A DNA stretch of 64,000 nt from Bursaphelenchus xylophilus (lineage: Eukaryota; Nematoda; Chromadorea; Rhabditida; Aphelenchoididae): the NCBI GenBank assembly GCA_904066235.2, contig CAJFCV020000003.1, positions 6,758,001 to 6,822,000 of the forward strand. Reading direction: 5' to 3'. A program made the translations under genes and the position numbers. A model generated the notes under the pieces. That model did not search any database. It was not told the origin of the DNA and worked only from the letters and a program-made list of their open reading frames with translations. Numbering within the stretch: the first letter of the stretch is position 1; every line of letters begins with the position of its first letter. Below are positions 10,276 through 23,239 of this stretch, in pieces.

Positions 10276-12666
10276 TTTGAGGTGGCATAATTCTACAAAA
10301 ATTGCTACGAAACTTCGCAAAAAAAAGATTTCCGAAATTATAAAATGGAGACAAGTTATACGACCAAACCTGTCTGAAGACTTTTTCGCAAAAAATATCT
10401 TGCAAAAACCGCAACCTTTCATCTGATTTTGTTCGAGTCTGGGTGGACACAAACCACTGAAAATTGGTCAGCAATGGCTTGAATGGAAAGAATATGCAAG
10501 ATTAAGTTTATTTCAGGTGATTTGGATAAGATTCTGACAATTTTAAGATTTTTTGGTGTGGAAAAGTCGAAAATTCCACTTTTGAACAAATCGTATTTAC
10601 ACTGCGTTTTTTCATTAACGACACCCTAAATACAATAACTTACATTTAGGGTTGCGACAAGTAGAAACCATTCTCTGATTATTTTGATATTAATCATATC
10701 TTTTAATTTTACCTGATGCAGGCATCTATAAGAATCAAATTTGGCTAATGAAATGTAATTCGATCTTTTGTGGCCATACTTCATTTTTATAGGTCTTGTA
10801 CAGTACACGGTTTGCCCACATAGAACAAAAAACGACAAAAAAGCGCCCGAGCCCTTCGCAGTTCGCGCCCGAGTCGTGAAAAATTCCGGAATTATAGGGT
10901 AAAAGTTTGAATGTAAAAGACAGCAAAGACTAACAGAAAGATAGAAAATAAGAGTAAAAATGAATTCTTGCACACTTCTTCTGTCGTATTGAATGTTTCC
11001 CCATCGTCCATGTCGAAACTCTGACTTGCCGTGAGCTTTCGAAAATGTGCAATTTTAAGGCGCTTTTTAGCGGGTCATATATGACTTCTTAGAGGTGATT
11101 TTCAAGATGTTTGATTTTTGTTAGTTACACGACTATCAGAACAGCATATCTTGAAAATTTCATGCAATTTGGTGAATTTTGAAGGGTCATTTTCTGGACC
11201 CCAATGAAGGGTACAAAAAGTACTTGGAAATTGATGTGTAAAACAACTTTACGTCGAAAAAACCGTTACAGCCGTTCTGCTCTGAGTGTCACTAGCATTT
11301 ATCAAACCTGACTTGCATTTTCCACATTTATCCATTGATTTCTGGCATAGGTGTTCGGAGTGAGGGGTGTACGGAAGAAAAAATCGCAAAAAGTAGGCAT
11401 TTTACAGTACTCTATAAATACTGTAGAACACAACATTGCGAAAATTTTTTAATTCTGTTAGACGAGGGATACACTAGAGTCAAATACTGGAAAGTTTCAG
11501 AATTCTAGCCCTAAAATTTAATTCGATTTTCTGGACCCCAATGAAAGCATCACCCCTTGACTACAATAAGTTTTGCAAAAAAATTTCATGATGGCTAGTG
11601 GATGTCGTGACGGTTCTCCCAAGCTGTATAACAAATAACTGCACTGCTAGATGCAATTTTTTATTGTACCGTGGGTTTTAACAGCTTCTGTCATGACCAA
11701 AATCCCGTAGATATGGTATCAAAAACATAATGCCTTAAAAATTATTGACAAAAATGTTCGATACTGTCCTGATTTTTTAAAGATTTTGACGTGAGAAGAT
11801 AAACAGCATTGAGGCAATATTACTTATATGGTAACTGTGAAAAGGTAATCAGAAAAAAGAGTGTCATCATGGTGAAGATGACAAAACCATCGGGAAACTG
11901 GTAATGGTAGTAGAAAAAAAATTAATGTCCCATTATGATGATCTTTATGGAAGGGCGGCACACAGATTTAATATTTGAAGAATGATGATTGTAGTTATAT
12001 TATTGTTACATAATATAATATTAATTTTATTACGGAGAATAATTTTATGATGCACTGAGTATTGTGATATTTCAATTTTTTTAAGCACAGAGGGCTGACA
12101 GGGAACGAGGGTAGTCCCCAAATGAACTAGAGATGGCGAAAAATGTGTTGATAGGGTGCAAGTCGAGGTAGATGAGTGTAACCAAAAAGCGTGGTGCATC
12201 TACAATATAAAAATAGGCAAAAATATAATAAAAATTCCGGTTTAATCCAAGAATTACGCAAAAAAAAAGTTGTGTTGTTGGCTACTTGGCCTATTCGTTA
12301 CTTCGATCATATTTGTCTATTAACAAGACATTTCTAGTACCGGATGATAATATTGTGTTTATTTATGCTAATTATATCAATCACAATCTTCAGTAACGCT
12401 TAGAATGCCTTGCAAGGTGAAAGTCCCAGTTAGTTCTCTGAAACTTTGATCGTATAAAGTGGTTTTCGCAAAAAACAAGAAAAGTCTTTTCGGGCGTTTT
12501 TTTGTCGTTTTGGGCAAACCGTGAGTAATAGGCTTTATTTTAAATGTGTATTTGAAGGGGGTTTTGCAATTTCAAATCGCGGTTAGTTTTCAGATGGATT
12601 TATTTTAAGTACTAGGACCGCGTTAAGTAGAATTGGAAGGCTGAGATCGTCGATGGACAGAAATTA
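10276..12666. other. Gene-free interval between JMJD4 and EPAC
   Basis: AT-rich, with no supported coding region. A 20-bp direct repeat, ATTTTCTGGACCCCAATGAA, occurs at 11189-11208 and 11526-11545. The segment around 10801-10850 (GTTTGCCCA followed by AACGACAAAAAA and GCGCCCG) recurs in inverted orientation at about 12485-12525, so 10801-12525 may be one decayed transposable element of ~1.7 kb. Short frames on the minus strand around 10626-10973 and 11945-12199 look random. Confidence 0.4.
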
Positions 12667-15600
12667 TTATGGTCTATTGCTTCTATTTGGAGGTTCTATT
12701 TGATATGATATTTCCATAAGGCGCTTTTGATTATCGATAACTCTCAAGTTCCTGAAATTATATTATACATAAGCAGTATAACTTCTACCTAATGAGATTG
12801 TTGACTGACTTCTTTTGGGATTCGGCGACGATGGGACCTCGAGATTTGCATCCTTTAAAGTTCCTGAGTACATTGGCGATCATATGCATCTTTTCAAAGT
12901 TAACTAATGCACCGAAATACGTCTTATTGCCCTCATGCATGAATGTGAGATCTTTTAGAAGAAGGGGGACGAAGGGAATGATGGGGGGCTCCATTTTGGA
13001 TACCAGTAATCTGTAGGCTCTGTGATTTCGAGAGGGATCCAATAACGCTTCAAACTCTGCGTATTGTCGTCGCAATTTTCCTGGCAATTTATCCCAGAGC
13101 TGGACTAGTCGACTCACAGCAATGTTACTTAGCCCGAGGGTAATCGCAAATAGGGACATAAGATCTTTGTTTGTTTTTGCGCTAAAATAATTTGATTTTG
13201 AAATTACACGTACTAAACAGCAGTTTTGATCAACTTCTTGAGGTTGGCAACTCTCTTGGCTGTTGTCGAGCTCAGTAATATTTCTGTAGTCACCCAAAAT
13301 TGGACTTCATTAAATCTTCGCAGTAGAATGTCAAGATTGGCGGGTGATCGTCCCGAAAACTTATTTCGGCCGATCACTTGGAAGATGAGCTCAATTTCAT
13401 CGGTAGCCTCGAACAGTTGACAATGGAATGTCATCAACTGATTCGCTAAGTCCGCAGAATTGTAGATATCAAGAACGCTGGGATTGGGGGCTTCTGAAGG
13501 ACCTGCTTGGTTTGTCATCGAAGTCTGCAATTTTGTAAGCCAATTGTAAGAATACGACCGCGGCACTTACCAAGGTGTTCATTTCTTCTTTCGTGACAAC
13601 GTAAAGACGACCATTCAACGATAGCATGCTGGTCACACTAACTTCTGCCGGGGAGTAGACAACCCGCTCTCCATTTGACTTGACTTCCACAAGGTAGAGA
13701 TCGTCATGATCAAAATGAACTTTGCCTCGCGTTAGTTTTATTATATCTGCTGCTGATTTGTCCATTCTTACTGCCAATGTAATCATCGTAGCATCAGAAA
13801 AGTAGATGCATTGGTTGCAAATATCAATGGGTAATATAGGATTTGGAGCTGGAGCTTCAAGACTGTAAACTCCGCAGTCCAAGACGCAGGTTGGATGTCG
13901 AGATAAGATGATCATAACGTTCTCTCGAGCCCGTCTTATCCTACTTATCTGATGAACAATTGACTCCATATTTGGGAGGGAGTTGGCATCTTCGATTACA
14001 GAACAATACATTTCCTATACCATGATATAAGGATGGTGACATACAAATCAAATCGGTTTTCGTGGCCAGAAACCGCGATTTCTTGTCTGTTAGGCCTTTA
14101 GACAAGAAATGCGTAATTCTTGTCTCAAATTGCGTAACATAGCGCAAATTTGTGCTCTCTCCCCGTGAAGATTTTTTTCTTGTTTTCTCTGCTCAGACAA
14201 AATTTGCGCATTTCCTGTCTATAAGCCTAACAGACAAGAAATGGCGGTTTCTGGCAACGAAACCCGATTTGATTTGTATGTCACCATCCTTATATTAGAA
14301 ATGGATTTAAAAAAAATACTTACTTCTACAAAACTGTTGGCTACAGGATCTAAAAAGAAATGAATCCCGAGGACAAACTCCCAGATAGTGATGAAGGTGA
14401 TCACTCTTCGTTTGGCACTTAATTTTTCGTTGATAATTTCATTCGATCCAATCGAATCAGACCCATTTAACGTCGTCTGAAATAGGTATATTGGGGGGTT
14501 TTATCTAGTTCTCTTTTGGCTTTTTCATCGAGTACTTACAATATCTCCTCTTGTTGCGTAATAATTCTTGAGATAATTGCATAAAATATTGGAAGGCATA
14601 AAGATGATATGTGTAAGAATAAAGTCTTCTAGAAAGGTGTCTAAGGCTCCGTTGCTGGTCAATGCGTCGATTCTGGTCTCTAATACGTACTCGATCATTT
14701 TCTCCGGCAGTCCGGCCATAACCGAGTAACTGAAAGGTAAATGTGTATATTGCAGTTGTACTCACCAGCATTGGTTTCTGTTTATCGGTTGGGTCTCGTC
14801 GAATTTTAAGTTAATTTTCTCTAAAACCAATACATCCTGGCCATGCTCCTTTAGGCGTACTGTGTTTGCTTCCACATCTCGAAGGATCCTAAAAAAAAAG
14901 ATTTACTATTTTTTTGCAAAAATAATAGTACGGTAACCATTTGCTCAGATAATGGAGAGAAAGTAAATATTACTTTACTATGAAACAGCGAGCCGCCTCG
15001 AGAAAAATTGCTCGCTCACCTGTTGAAGTTCTCTTTGTCGACTCTCAAGAACTGGGAATTGTCATCGCGGAGGGTGATTGTGGCTGCTCGGGGTGCGTCG
15101 TTCACCAAGGCGAGTTTACCAAAGTCATCACCTTCTTGCAGAGTGCACACCACACCCTATAAAATTATATGGGTCAACAGAAATGCAAAGGATAACACAC
15201 ATTAACCAGCAACAACACCATCATATACTTCCAGAATTGCGCAACAGAGACGGTTGCTGGTGATGAAATGATGAAGAATGAGCCCCATGAACAATAAGCG
15301 TCTTCAAGCACTTATTCTGGAGATTCTCGCGCGCCGATCTTTTTTCTCTGATCGATGGGTAGTCAGGAAACAGACGCAAGATCGGGCCTTCCCCTTCGCC
15401 CACGCCTTCCCCCTGCTCCCGTTCCTGTCCCCGTTAACCTCCCTAATTTATTCGAGAAACCGGACACACCTTTCCTGCGATGCTGACGTCCACACTTCCT
15501 TTCAGGATGATATACCAGCTCTGTCCCTCCGTTCCTTGATGAAAAAGCACTGTCCCTGCATGTTGATGTTGTTCGAATCCAATGACTCGAGCCAACTCTT

Positions 15601-17908
15601 TCTTGACCATTGTACTCAGATGAGACAACGCTTTCACGTGGAGGAGTTCCTCGAATACCAATTCCAGTTCTTCATTCGTTCGCTCATGAGGTCTGCAAAT
15701 AATTAATAAACAAGAACGTAAATAGGTTGGATTTATGTTTCTCTTAATGGCGTTACTTCCGGAGCTCTCCAGACACAATACACTTACGGTTTGGTTAGGA
15801 TGATCTTGAACATGGAATCCAGACCGATGGTGCTTAAAAAGAACAACATTTGGAGAAGCTCGTCGTCTAATGGAGGTTCACATCCGGGAGGAGGAAGGGC
15901 ATAGGGATCAGGGACTTCGACGAGTTCACTGTTGGGCATAAATTGCATATTATTATAGGACAATCGGTTTATAAAATAGTCCTCAAACATGTCATTAGAG
16001 ACGCTCCATTTGTAAAAAACATTTTGATCTCTGAACTGCTCTTCGTTAGTTACTAAATATTTTTTTTTTGACGATATGATTCCCTTACTATGGCTGATGA
16101 TATGATGGTCTAATAAAGTCTGCCAGATTCCCACCATTTGAAGATGAGTGGGTTTTTTTACTGGATTGACAGCACATTGTTGCCATAAAGAGAATAACCA
16201 TGACGTCATCTCGGCTCCAGACATTGCGTTGTAAAAGACCTCGGTCTTATCCTGGGAGATGTATCAATTCCAATTAAGACCTACCCCTCGCCTGAGATTG
16301 CGTTCTCGTATCAAATTTGGGGCCCTGTAATACATCGCTCTTTTCAACATGAGCCCAGCCTCCATTATCCGAGAATCCAGGGATAATGAAGTGCTGAGTT
16401 CAAACAGATTCACCGGAGGTTCCCAATTTGATGGAACAAATGGAATCGACTTGGAATGGAGCACTCCATTCGATTTGATTGTTGGTTCTGGCAACTCTGA
16501 AGCCATTCCATTCAGATTATATGGATTGATGGAAGAATTCAAGGCAGGTGGAGGAGGTCGGTAGTCAGAAGTAGAGACTCCATTAGTCTCTGTCATTGGG
16601 ATTGGTACTTTTGGTAGATGACGGGGAGACGACTTTTCCTGCAGTACTGGGGCTGATGGACCTGAAGTGATTACAAAAGTATTTTGAAAATATTTATTTG
16701 AATAAGTACCAAAATTTATCAGTCATAAAAATTTAAATTTACCCGGTAACGGCGTCGTATCTAGGTCCTCCATCACGGTGATGTAAGGTTGTAAATGGTC
16801 AGCGTGTTTCTAAAACGTCTCAATCATAAACCGCCTGCAAACATTCCACAAACCCGATAAAGCGAGAGAAATTGGGCTTGGCTAAGTCGTACGAATTCCG
16901 CGGTTTTGTGGATTCGAGCCGAGCAACAGTGCTGGTAAAGGTTGAGTTCTCCAAACAAGGCTCCGGCTGTCAGTAATGTGAGATGCTGTCCCAGAAATCC
17001 AGTCTGAAAGGGCCATGGAATTATGGGGGACGTTTAATCAGGACATTAGTCATTTCCGGTGAGGTCAGAAGAGCGAACACTCACCTCGCGATCTGAAGGA
17101 AGATACAGTTCGACCTCACCTGAGAGCAGCAGGTACCAATAGGAGACGACCTCGCCTTGTTGGAACACTGAAATGCGAATTGTTTTAATTAAGCCACCTA
17201 AAAGGCCTCAAACCCCCCAGGGCAATGACAGGAAAGGCAGAGCCTCCAAACAGAAGCCAGGTTTTTTGGGTGGGAAATTGGTGTTCGTCCAGGCACTGCA
17301 GCTCCGGAAATATGCTCGTGGAATGGAGAGGTCAGAAAATGAAAACCCGGCCGAGCCGGGGCTGGAGCGCGGCATTTGTCCGTCCCAATTATAGGGATAA
17401 CAGATGACAAAACTGGAGCTTTGCTAGAATCTGGAATAAACACCGCAGCCCACAAACAAGCACGCGTTCCATTTTTAAAATGCAAAGTCTTCCTGTGTAG
17501 TCAAATTGCCTAACGAGAAACTGAATATTGGAGTTTTTTGTGGCCTGGCCTTTCCCCGACAGAGACGGCTCTAAACTATCGATACAAAACTGGCTTTGTT
17601 TATTTGTCGGCTGAGTTAAGGTTTATCGACCCGGATGTAACGCTTTTATCGGGGGTTTCAGAAGATAAAATACGAGTGAATAGTGCACGAAAACCTGCTG
17701 CAAGAAGCGACAAAGGAAGTAAAAGAATGGAGTCGTCAGATTTGGATGGTTGTTGTACCCTTTTTGGACTTTTGAAAGACTTACATATCACCCCGGCTGC
17801 CACTCTGTCCGGCACATAGTCGCTGTTGGCTAACAGGTGCAACAACAGGGAATCGGAGAACTCGTTGAGCCGGCGTATTCGTCGGATTCGGGCCAGGAGC
17901 GTATCCAT
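12667..17908 (-). CDS. epac-1: EPAC: cAMP-regulated guanine-nucleotide exchange factor for Rap
   Basis: Fifteen exons (17908-17785, 17167-17085, 17003-16854, 16809-16743, 16661-16285, 16251-15788, 15692-15470, 15156-15020, 14888-14766, 14729-14540, 14476-14324, 14014-13571, 13524-13214, 13181-12789, 12751-12667), 1107 aa in frame. Domains in order: cyclic-nucleotide domain A ([20 protein letters not shown] and [11 protein letters not shown]); a Pro/Ser-rich linker; DEP (GAEMTSWLF to [15 protein letters not shown]); domain B ([59 protein letters not shown]); REM ([20 protein letters not shown]); an RA-like region; CDC25-type GEF ([39 protein letters not shown]). Two cyclic-nucleotide domains plus DEP and no PDZ domain make this EPAC rather than PDZ-GEF. 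The Lys in FGKLAL of domain B is typical of EPAC. A further 5' exon is possible: an acceptor lies at 17929-17930. One intron is largely a transposon (14028-14292). Confidence 0.95.
14028..14292. mobile_element. TA-flanked MITE, family C, in an EPAC intron
   Basis: 265 bp with terminal inverted repeats TAAGGATGGTGACATAC / GTATGTCACCATCCTTA extending inward as AATCGG..CCAGAAACCGC. Long GC-containing inverted sub-arms (TTTCTTGTCTGTTAGGCC) lie inside. TA flanks both ends (14026-14027 and 14293-14294). Without it the host intron (14015-14323) would be 44 bp. A related 5'-truncated copy lies in the polymerase kappa gene at about 57313-57516. Confidence 0.85.
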
Positions 17909-19837
17909 TGGTGGGACCGAATGCCAACCTGAAGAAGAAATTATAAATGAATAAGGGAAGGAAGAAAGGATACGTTCTAAACTCTTAGCATACATAAATA
18001 TACTCGCATCTCTAGGACAACTGCACCAGCCCCATTCCTCCAGGGAATTTTAGGTTTGAGAGAGCGGGTCTTTAGTTCGGTGAGTAATTAGCCATAACAA
18101 CATCCTCCCGCCACAACTCACCATTTAGCGATCACCGCAGTTATTAGGCCGACTGTCTCCGATGTGTACTGAAATTAGCTATTAGAATATTACTCTTATT
18201 CGAATCGAGTTTGCACGAAGGGCCGGGAAAAGGTCAAGAATTGCCGCTGGTGCTATTTACTTGGACCTCCCCGGAGGCAAAGTTCTGTCGGCGCGTTTCC
18301 ACAACTCTTCTTTTTTTCCTCTTTTTTCTACACAAACATTGCCCTCTAGGAAAAAACGCGCCGTTATTTTCATTGTAAAAGGGCCGAACTCACCCTCAAG
18401 GCTTTTAGGTCTCCCCCTCCCTTTATGGCCGCCCAAAGAGAGATAGCAGAACGGGACGGAAAGAGGAAGGAATGGCGCCTTAAAAGGTTTGTCAATGACG
18501 CGCGGCGTTTTTGCAATTTTTTAAATGCATTTACCAATACATGGAGATGGATTGATTTGACCTTTTTAATTACCGTACCCTCTCTAATTCAACCCCCATA
18601 AAGGCGTTTCTTTTTATTTGTAGAATTTCCTAGTACGATGCCATTTTCTTAGTTTTGATTGATTTATTTAAATTCATATTTCTTCACATTCCCTAATGCC
18701 ATGACAATCGAGCTCAAGCAAACCGTGTCTTTTTCGTTTGGAGGAAACTTCTCGAGGCCGCATGTGGAATATGTAAAAGCCAGTCAGAGCTTTAGGAGAA
18801 TGCAGAGTGTCGCACGGCTACATTTTTATTTCTTTTTAAACGGTCAGTAATTTGTGATTCTACTGCGTGACACTTTTGTTATCTTGTTATTGCATCAACA
18901 TTTATTTATTATAACAGAAACTCGGACCAAAGATGGCCTTGCAAGGGTTGTTTATTTCTTTGCTAAACATAAACACCTTTTTAAACGTATGCTGAACAAG
19001 ATTGAATAAGAACATAAATTTGAGTCCAACCCATATGTCTTTTATGATTTACAAAACATTTTCCCGACCCTTTGATCATTTTCTGGGCGATCCCCGAGGG
19101 GATATTTTCATTTGACCACTTGTGTTCTGCTTAATCCGTCTTCGAAATGACCCTCTCAATCGTTTTTTTGGTGCCAGCACGTGACCAGAGGCAAAAGCTC
19201 GCGGTTGGTCCTCCTCTCGAAAACAACCAAAAGACTCGGGTTGTTTAGCAGGACGTTGTTTAACCCCTTTCTGCTTATTAAAGGCAAATTTTGTGTTTTT
19301 TTGAAACTTTTCCCAAAGCAGAAAACAAAGCGGCCTCCCTCTCGGACTGCCCCATCCACGATATAGGTCGCATGATTCGGAAACAGCTGACAGATTCTCG
19401 GACCGCACGGCCCTTTCCTCTTTCCACGTTCTCTCACGTCCCCCCGCGCGTTTTTTGAGGGCCTAAAAAAGTTGATCGGTCAGAGAGTGCAGATATATAC
19501 AGAGCTTTCCGGATAACGGTGAGCTCATATTAATCAACCGGCGGTCGTTGTCTGTAAGTAGGTCACCCATCCTTAGTCGGCTGTTCCCTCTTTTCTTTCA
19601 AATTAATTCGCCGGCGAACATGTGACAAAGGGCACGGGAGCCGGGTGTCAGTAGACCCAGTACATGTGAACTTCGTCGTACCAGGATGTGTTATAGTGGG
19701 AAAGGAGGCCGGGCTCCTTCGCTCTCCGTTTATTGGAATCTGCTCGCTGCGTTTTTTAAAACCAATTTCTTGTTGGTATTATTCGAAAGAGTCGAGTATT
19801 CGTATTCATTTCAGGAAGGAGAGGTGGCTACTACAAG
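17909..19837. other. Divergent intergenic region between EPAC and Yippee genes
   Basis: No supported gene. It should hold promoters for both genes. A TATATATA-like stretch near 19490 (AGATATATACAGAG) and a TTTCAG acceptor at about 19810 lie just before the Yippee start. GC-richer patches around 18400-18500 and 19360-19450 are unexplained but not coding in any convincing way. Confidence 0.4.
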
Positions 19838-22419
19838 ATGACAACTACGGCTCTGAAGATGGCAAATCCGATGAAGAAGGAGCTCAAGAAGACGTTTCAG
19901 GCCTACTTGCCTGAGGGAGCTCGGACTTATAACTGTGCTCATTGTAGAGCCAACCTCGCCGATCACAATGAACTCATCTCCAAGGTAAGTTCCGTCTCTT
20001 ATTCAAAGGTTTTGTCGGATTGGTTTGTAATTCGACTTGTTTTAGTCATTCCAAGGAAGTCAAGGAAAGGCTTATCTCTTCAATTCAGTGTAAGTGCCCT
20101 TTGAGTTGTTGTTCTTTCCGAGGGTTGTTATCCGGAGAAGAACTCTTTACTTTTCATTTAAAATAGCGTTTTTTACAACGTGAAGCAAGCTCCGGACACT
20201 AATCTTTTGAAATTTTGCATAGTTGTTGCACAGGATGGGCCACTCAAAACTATTATTGGGACTTTTGGTATATACTCCGCCGATCTAATTTGGACCGACT
20301 CGAAAACGGTGATAGTTATGAACCCCACGTCTTCAACAAATTTGATCATCGGTTGATTCTATGCTCTACTGTAGCAAAATATCTCATCTGTCCTGAGGCA
20401 CAAGAAAAATTTTTGGAGTTTTTAATTTCGGCTGTCGGAAAAGTTTGAGCGCGGGCAAAAAAATTTGCTTTTTTTATCACAAGTGGGATAAAGTCTGATA
20501 ATTTGAGAAGCAAATTGTGATTCTCTGCTGATTCTAATGATGACTATTCTACGATTCACGCGGCGCTTAAGGCCCTGAGTTGGCTTTTGAAAAAAAATCC
20601 CAAAATTCTTGGATTTTGTCGTCACAGTGCTTGCGTAATCGGCTTAAATTTGATTCCGCTTGACCACTGTTCGTCATATATTGCCCAAATAGCCTTTCAT
20701 TGCTTATCAAAAATCTAAACTACCATAAAAGCGGGGTCGGGACTTTTCGGTCCCCCCACTTTCGGTCCCCGCCTTTTCGGTCCCGCCGTTTGGGGTGGGA
20801 GACTTTTCGGTCCCCGTCCTTTCGGCTGGCGCCTTTTCGGTCCCTGGGCTTTTCGGGTGGGGACTTTTCGGGTGATTAGTAAAATACTGTAATATAAGAT
20901 ACTACTGATGACGTAATATTGTAAATAATTAAAAAAAAACTTTTTATTCCGTTTTTGGGGTGTTCGGCTAAAAAACAGATTCTTTTAGATAATCGACCGA
21001 GAAGAATCCGAAAATGAAGTTTATTTTTGCCAGAAAGTATTTGAAAAATTAATTATTAATTATTATTAATTAACGAATTACAAAAGAAAAAACGGAAAAT
21101 AACAGTAATAACACAATTCGAAAATGATAAGATTACTAGCGAATGTTCTGAACGATTCCACCAAGGAAAATTAATGAATTTTCCGATTTAATGTAGGATG
21201 TTATGCTAATTTCATATAGAAATTCGAGTTCTTCATGGGCGATTTGATAATGTTATACTTTTATCACTTCTTCTATCTAATGTTATTTTGAAGTTTTGTA
21301 TTGAAATGTCGCAGGGTGGGTGATTCTAACTTGAAACCCCCAAAAACGGATTAAAACGTATTTTAAAATTATTTACAATATTGCGTAATCAGTAGTATCG
21401 TATTTTACAATTTTTTACTCATCACCCGAAAAGTCCCCACCCGAAAAGCCCAGGGACCGAAAAGGCGCCAGCCGAAAGGACGGGGACCGAAAAGTCTCCC
21501 ACCCCAAAAGTCGGGCCCGAAAAGGCGGGGACCGAAAGTGGGGGGACCGAAAAGTCAGTCTCCCCATAAAAGCAAGTCCATACATGGGAAGAATTAGCAA
21601 TCAACAGATTTTCAAAAAAAACGTCTTTAGATTGTCAAACAGCGGGGCTGGATGCTCACTTATGAGCAAGCCAGCGACCTAGGTCGTGACCGATGTCACG
21701 ACCAAAAGATTCTCCAAAATGGCCAAACAATTTAGATGACTATGGTGCCAGAGTCATTTTGAGCTCATGAGCTAGTTCAGGAATATCCGTGCCTTTGACT
21801 GCCACGCCTTACGTATTAATAGCAACTTATCCTCCGTTGTGAACATGGAGTAACCCCCCTGGGCTAGCTAGTCAGCCGATTTTGCAACACTGTGTATAAA
21901 TATTGGCCCGATACCCGATCTGCCCGAAATGAAAGGTTGCGGATCGTTAGGATTTTGCCAATGAACAGAAAAGTTCAATTTGTGCGGTGACCGATGATGT
22001 TCGCTGCAAAAACAAATTAATGGCCAAAACAACGGTCTAAGGGTATTTGAAGTGCATTTCGGAGGGTTCCTTTGATTAAAGTATATTAAAGATTAGATAG
22101 AACTCTTAAAATTGATGAATTTATTTGAATTTTCCAATCTTATATTTACAGTGTTAATATCAGCTGTGGTCCGGCTGAGGAGCGAATTTTGTTGACTGGG
22201 CTCCATGAAGTTGCCGATATTTATTGCGAATGTTGTAAAACTACTTTGGGATGGAAATATGTAAGTTACAAAAATAATTAGCATAAAGTCGTGTAGGAAC
22301 ATGCTTATGACGCTAGTCAGAAGTACAAGGAGGGTAAATTCATCATCGAATTGATACACATGATTAAAGATAATGGGTGGGATTCCACTGAACGACGACG
22401 GAACAACAGCATCCATTGA
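19838..22419 (+). CDS. ypel: Yippee-like zinc-binding protein (YPEL1-4 type)
   Basis: Four exons (19838-19984, 20046-20089, 22152-22260, 22297-22419), 140 aa, the usual size for the family. Zinc ligands are visible as CAHC (C33, C36) and CECC in [13 protein letters not shown]. Conserved blocks are [48 protein letters not shown] and [22 protein letters not shown] proteins are nuclear or centrosomal with a CULT-like zinc fold, and their molecular role is poorly defined. The start was taken as the first Met after the TTTCAG acceptor; a second Met seven residues on (MANPM) is also possible. The 2-kb intron 20090-22151 carries the foldback element at 20733-21564. Confidence 0.95.
20733..21564. mobile_element. 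Non-autonomous foldback element, family B
   Basis: Inverted arms at about 20733-20965 and 21330-21564. The left arm starts GGGGTCGGGACTTTTCGG and the right end is its imperfect complement. The arms carry about eight degenerate repeats of a CTTTTCGGTCCC module. A 9-bp direct repeat, CATAAAAGC, flanks it (20724-20732 and 21565-21573). The inner arm (GACGTAATATTGT, an A/T run, then TTTTTGGGGT) is shared with family A, so both descend from one structure though the outer modules differ. Confidence 0.85.
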
Positions 22420-22662
22420 TAACCGAATATTTTACAGTAATCCTTACAACATATAAGTGTCTTTCCCTCCCCCTCCGAGTCCGTAGAAAACATTTACATC
22501 TTCCTGTACATATAGAGTTCACATTTGTATCAACAATGTTATCATTCCAATGTAAGTAGTTGTACATAATACCTAATAATTATGGCATTTAATTCATTTA
22601 TTATTGACATAAAAATGCTTTATCAACCTAAGGGATGATATTAATCATATGATTTCTGGTAA

Positions 22663-23239
22663 TTACTTAATTAGCATAATCAGATCGACCACATCGGCAA
22701 TGCGGGCACGGCCATTTACGAATTCAATTTGATTGAGAACATCGTCTGTCTCTTCGGTACTCAGCTTTTCTCCTAAAAATATAGACGTGTTTTTGTTGAT
22801 TACAAACCCAAATTTTCCAAAATATGACGAAGATCAGCTTGCTGGATATACCCTTCTTGATCCCGGTCAAAGTTTGAGAGACAAGCCATCATCCGATCGC
22901 GATCGGCTGGGCTAGTTTGTTTCTTCAGGGCTCCATAAATGGGAATAAACTCTTCGATTGCAACAGACGCATCTGCAAATTTATAATAAAGTGTGAACTT
23001 CATCTATCAGTCTTTTTATATTTACACAACTCACCCTTGGATGCCCATTGTTTTGTATAAAGGGCAAGTTGTTTTTCGGTAGGGACACATCCCAGAGATC
23101 TCAAGCAGATCCCGACCTGGGAAGAGAATTAAAATTGTAAAGAGATTACCTGACCGACAGAGATTTTGTTATCACCAGTACGATCGTAGTACTGGAAGGC
23201 TTCTTGGATTAGTTCCTGCTCGTCTGAAGACACGTTCAT
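22663..23239 (-). CDS. mlc-5: Myosin essential light chain, MLC-5-like
   Basis: Four exons (23239-23150, 23116-23035, 22972-22808, 22772-22663), 148 aa. Four EF-hand units can be laid out. The first (DEQELIQEAFQYYDRTGDNK) and third (MACLSNFDRDQEGYIQQADL) have loops with acidic residues but lack a full calcium set, as in essential light chains. The order DxxQIxExxxYYDRxGD, LGxxPTExQ and FxPIYxxLKK is typical of non-muscle/smooth essential light chains, the group of C. elegans MLC-5. It binds the IQ motif of myosin II. It lies 206 bp downstream of the VWA-ZP gene on the same strand and is convergent with the Yippee gene (243 bp between stops). Calmodulin is excluded by the degenerate loops. Confidence 0.9.

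Noticed and set aside
10626..10973. Hydrophobic minus-strand frame of 115 residues
   Set aside because: Resembles a signal or membrane segment only because of T-rich DNA; no start context, splice partners or family match.
17173..17485. GC-rich frames on both strands in an EPAC intron
   Set aside because: They lie wholly within the intron between the first two modelled EPAC exons and show no conservation pattern.
19076..19437. Two overlapping minus-strand frames of ~100 residues
   Set aside because: Basic, low-complexity translations of GC-rich upstream DNA; they shift frame relative to each other and lack splice sites.
21415..21604. Repetitive SPPFRSP-like frames on the minus strand
   Set aside because: They arise from the repeated CTTTTCGGTCCC modules of the family-B element.
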